Of a DNA stretch of 64,000 bases, positions 62,417 through 64,000 are shown piece after piece. Positions within the stretch are counted from its first letter, which is position 1; every line of letters begins with the position of its first letter. The stretch comes from Rossellomorea arthrocnemi (lineage in GTDB: Bacteria; Bacillota; Bacilli; Bacillales; Bacillaceae_B). The stretch covers positions 186,001 through 250,000 of the forward strand of contig NZ_CAJGBF010000001.1 of the NCBI RefSeq assembly GCF_904424705.1. Direction: 5' to 3'. The notes under the pieces are model-generated. The model was not told the origin of the DNA. It did no database searches and saw only the letters and a list, made by a program, of their open reading frames with translations. Made by a program: the position numbers and the translations under genes.

Positions 62417-62643
62417 TATGAGTCACCATCCTTATTCAGTTCATAAGGGCTGTAGTATGGATCATAGAATGCCTTCCAAAGCGTCCCTTTCCGTAAGGCT
62501 TCTTGTGGTGAAAATTGCTCCAGGTTTGCAGGCTGGAACCCCATATAGAGGTTAGGCGGCGTGGAATACACCTTTTTCGTGATCGGTGGGCAAGGGTCAA
62601 ATGGGCTGACATATGGATAATACACCTTATAGTTTTGATGCAA
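62416..62643 (-). CDS. cotJA: Spore coat protein CotJA
   Basis: A 75-residue proline- and tyrosine-rich protein (HQNYKVYYPYVSPFDPCPP, NLYMGFQPANLEQFSP, KGTLWKAFYDPYYSP) that matches the CotJA family. It is the first gene of the spore coat operon. The TTG start follows AGGAGGGAG. Upstream, GCATAACAAT at the right distance resembles a sigma-E -10 element (CATAnnnT), but the -35 is poor. Confidence 0.92.
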   Translation of the reverse strand: MHQNYKVYYPYVSPFDPCPPITKKVYSTPPNLYMGFQPANLEQFSPQEALRKGTLWKAFYDPYYSPYELNKDGDS

Positions 62644-62822
62644 GGTACTCCCTCCTGTTTTGACAATATCTTTCTATTGTTATGCAGAGAAAACTTCCCT
62701 CATGCCCGTAAATGAATAGGACCACCGGCTCTCACATGTCCTATGTAAAATATATGGCATGATATTGTGCATCCTATTAAAGTACCGTCAAAAATGATGG
62801 AGATAAATTGGAGGTGTATCCA

Positions 62823-63524
62823 TTGACGATTCTCGAGCTTTCTATCAGACTCATTCTTTCCTTTATCCTTTTGCTGTCCCTTACCCGCTTCATGGGAAGG
62901 AAAGAAATTTCCCAAATGACCTTCTTTAACTTTGTATCAGCGATTGCACTCGGGACCTTGGGAGCATCACTTGCCATCGATTCAACAATCAGTGTCCGGA
63001 ACGGAGTGCTTGCATTAGGGGGATGGACCATTTTCACAGTGGTAATGGGGTTTATTGATCTTAAATCGAAAGGATTCAGAAAGGCCGTCGAGGGGATCCC
63101 CAGGGTTGTGATTCGAAAAGGGGAAATCATGGATGCCGAGCTGCGCAAAGTACGACTGGATCTTGATGCTCTGAACGTCCTGTTAAGAAAGAAAAATGTC
63201 TTTTCCCTTACGGAAGTGGACTACGCCATATTTGAAACAGATGGTACTCTCTCTGTTATGAAAAAAGAGAAGCATCAACCACTTACAAAAGGGGATAAAC
63301 AGACTTATCCTCTCAGTCCAAGCAGCCAGATTGCTATCCCCACCCCGTTGATTGAAGATGGAAAGTTAGTGATGAAGAATTTACGGGAGCTAAACTTGGA
63401 TGAACACTGGGTGAAGGCACAGTTAACCTCCCTTGGCATCCCTGAAGTCTCTGATGTTTTCTATGGAGAAATCCAGAAGGACGGAACTCTCGCGGTGGAC
63501 CCTTATAACGATGTCATCAACTGA
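62823..63524 (+). CDS. DUF421 (YetF/YrbG-type) membrane protein
   Basis: A 233-residue protein with three N-terminal membrane helices (to about residue 85), then a soluble domain with the family marks NPRVVIRKGEIMDAELRK-like and LRKKNVFSLTEVDYAIFETDG. A C-terminal YetF-type domain follows. Homologues occur in many spore-formers, some linked to spore lipid or germination functions, but no enzymatic role is established. The TTG start follows GGAGGTG. Confidence 0.8.
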   Translation: MTILELSIRLILSFILLLSLTRFMGRKEISQMTFFNFVSAIALGTLGASLAIDSTISVRNGVLALGGWTIFTVVMGFIDLKSKGFRKAVEGIPRVVIRKGEIMDAELRKVRLDLDALNVLLRKKNVFSLTEVDYAIFETDGTLSVMKKEKHQPLTKGDKQTYPLSPSSQIAIPTPLIEDGKLVMKNLRELNLDEHWVKAQLTSLGIPEVSDVFYGEIQKDGTLAVDPYNDVIN

Positions 63525-63543
63525 CAGGGCAGTTGAATACACT

Positions 63544-63572
63544 GAAACATGCCTATTACACAGGCATGTTTC
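63544..63572 (+). terminator. Terminator of the DUF421 gene
   Basis: A perfect 11-base stem GAAACATGCCT / AGGCATGTTTC with a 7-base loop. The U-tract is short. The remaining gap to 63802 holds no visible gene. Confidence 0.6.
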
Positions 63573-63802
63573 CATCCCTTCCCCATTTAAAAAAAGAACC
63601 CATACCTACTAGGTTATGAGATCTTCTGAAGTCTTGCCAGACTTGAGCTTAGTTTTCATTCTCCAAATCAAAATTATACTAACTAAACATGAATTTTTAC
63701 AATCGAATACATACTTTCTTGATCAAATGGGGAAATTATTCATTGTGCTCGTACAATCGTTTTGAAAGGTGGCACACCAAAATGACATTCAGGAGGATGA
63801 TT

Positions 63803-64000
63803 ATGGGTATTTTAAGTGGAAATCCGCAAGAAGAACCGTTGCATTACGGGGAAGTATTTGGAGCATGGAACTATCTGTTAACGGCTAAAGCCACGGTTGC
63901 AGGATATCAGATGCAGCTCAATCATGCCGGTGATGATGATTTAAAAAAATTACTTAAAGACAGTATAGAAGGCGGGCAAGAAGAAATTAAACAAGTAGAG
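63803..64000 (+). CDS. DUF3231 family protein, 5' part only
   Basis: The gene enters the window at its 5' end; 66 codons are visible and the frame is open to the edge. It starts MGILSGNPQEEPLHYGEVFG, followed by the helix AWNYLLTAKATVAGYQMQLNHAG and a charged helix. This is the N-terminal part of a DUF3231 protein, a family also present at 8.2-9.2 kb. AGGAGGATG lies just before the ATG. Confidence 0.75.
   Translation, partial: MGILSGNPQEEPLHYGEVFGAWNYLLTAKATVAGYQMQLNHAGDDDLKKLLKDSIEGGQEEIKQVE

Overview
The window looks like chromosomal DNA from a spore-forming member of the Bacillaceae, of the Bacillus or Rossellomorea type. Supporting signs are a complete cotJABC spore-coat operon, a KinB-like sporulation-type sensor kinase, an RsbR-type STAS protein, a blaP/blaR1/blaI module, many lipoprotein signal peptides, strong AGGAGG ribosome-binding sites with frequent TTG and GTG starts, and long U-tailed terminators. 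The genus is an inference. I see no rRNA, tRNA, phage, insertion sequence or CRISPR array.

Layout. Positions 1-12.3 kb are mostly minus-strand single genes and small operons: small membrane proteins, an HD hydrolase, an MFS exporter preceded by what looks like a leader-peptide attenuator, an ECF sigma factor with its membrane partner, a DUF3231 protein, a PadR/HAAS pair and an Xre-regulated membrane pair. Positions 12.4-14.5 kb carry a 7TM diguanylate cyclase. Positions 14.6-26.5 kb form a divergent uptake and catabolism locus: an EamA transporter, two tandem cytosine-deaminase-like amidohydrolases and a peptide-type binding lipoprotein on the minus strand, and on the plus strand an OppC/OppB/OppD/OppF-type ABC transporter, a LytS/YesM-type kinase, an AraC-type response regulator and a solute:sodium symporter-like protein.

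Positions 26.7-31.5 kb hold a Dph6-like ATP pyrophosphatase, an RsbR-like protein, small membrane proteins and an OmpR-type two-component system. Positions 31.9-35.1 kb are a class A beta-lactamase with its BlaR1/BlaI sensor-repressor pair and two clear operator dyads. Positions 35.4-43.4 kb hold a second binding lipoprotein without a transporter, an ABC permease pair without ATPases, a YhgE-like export protein behind TetR-type operators, and accessory enzymes. Positions 43.9-46.5 kb contain a KinB-like kinase and a Fur-controlled iron-siderophore binding lipoprotein.

Positions 46.6-58.1 kb form an envelope and secretion-quality region: two OmpR-type two-component systems, a secreted protein with six 28-residue repeats, a PrsA-like foldase, an HtrA protease, an LCP protein, a polysaccharide deacetylase and a lipoprotein. 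Positions 58.2-64 kb contain a fused double-kinase protein, an LprI-like lipoprotein, cotJABC, a DUF421 protein and the start of a second DUF3231 gene.

The most striking unexplained structure is repetitive. Four intergenic arrays (5.6, 9.5, 38.2 and 43.8 kb) each hold exactly six units of about 20 bp, end in the same terminal motif and have the same orientation between minus-strand genes. A separate 25-bp tandem array of 18 copies built on the palindrome GTGCCTGGCAC lies between prsA-like and htrA. GGGACGGACC-type palindromes are also dispersed, and one of them supplies the end of a kinase gene.
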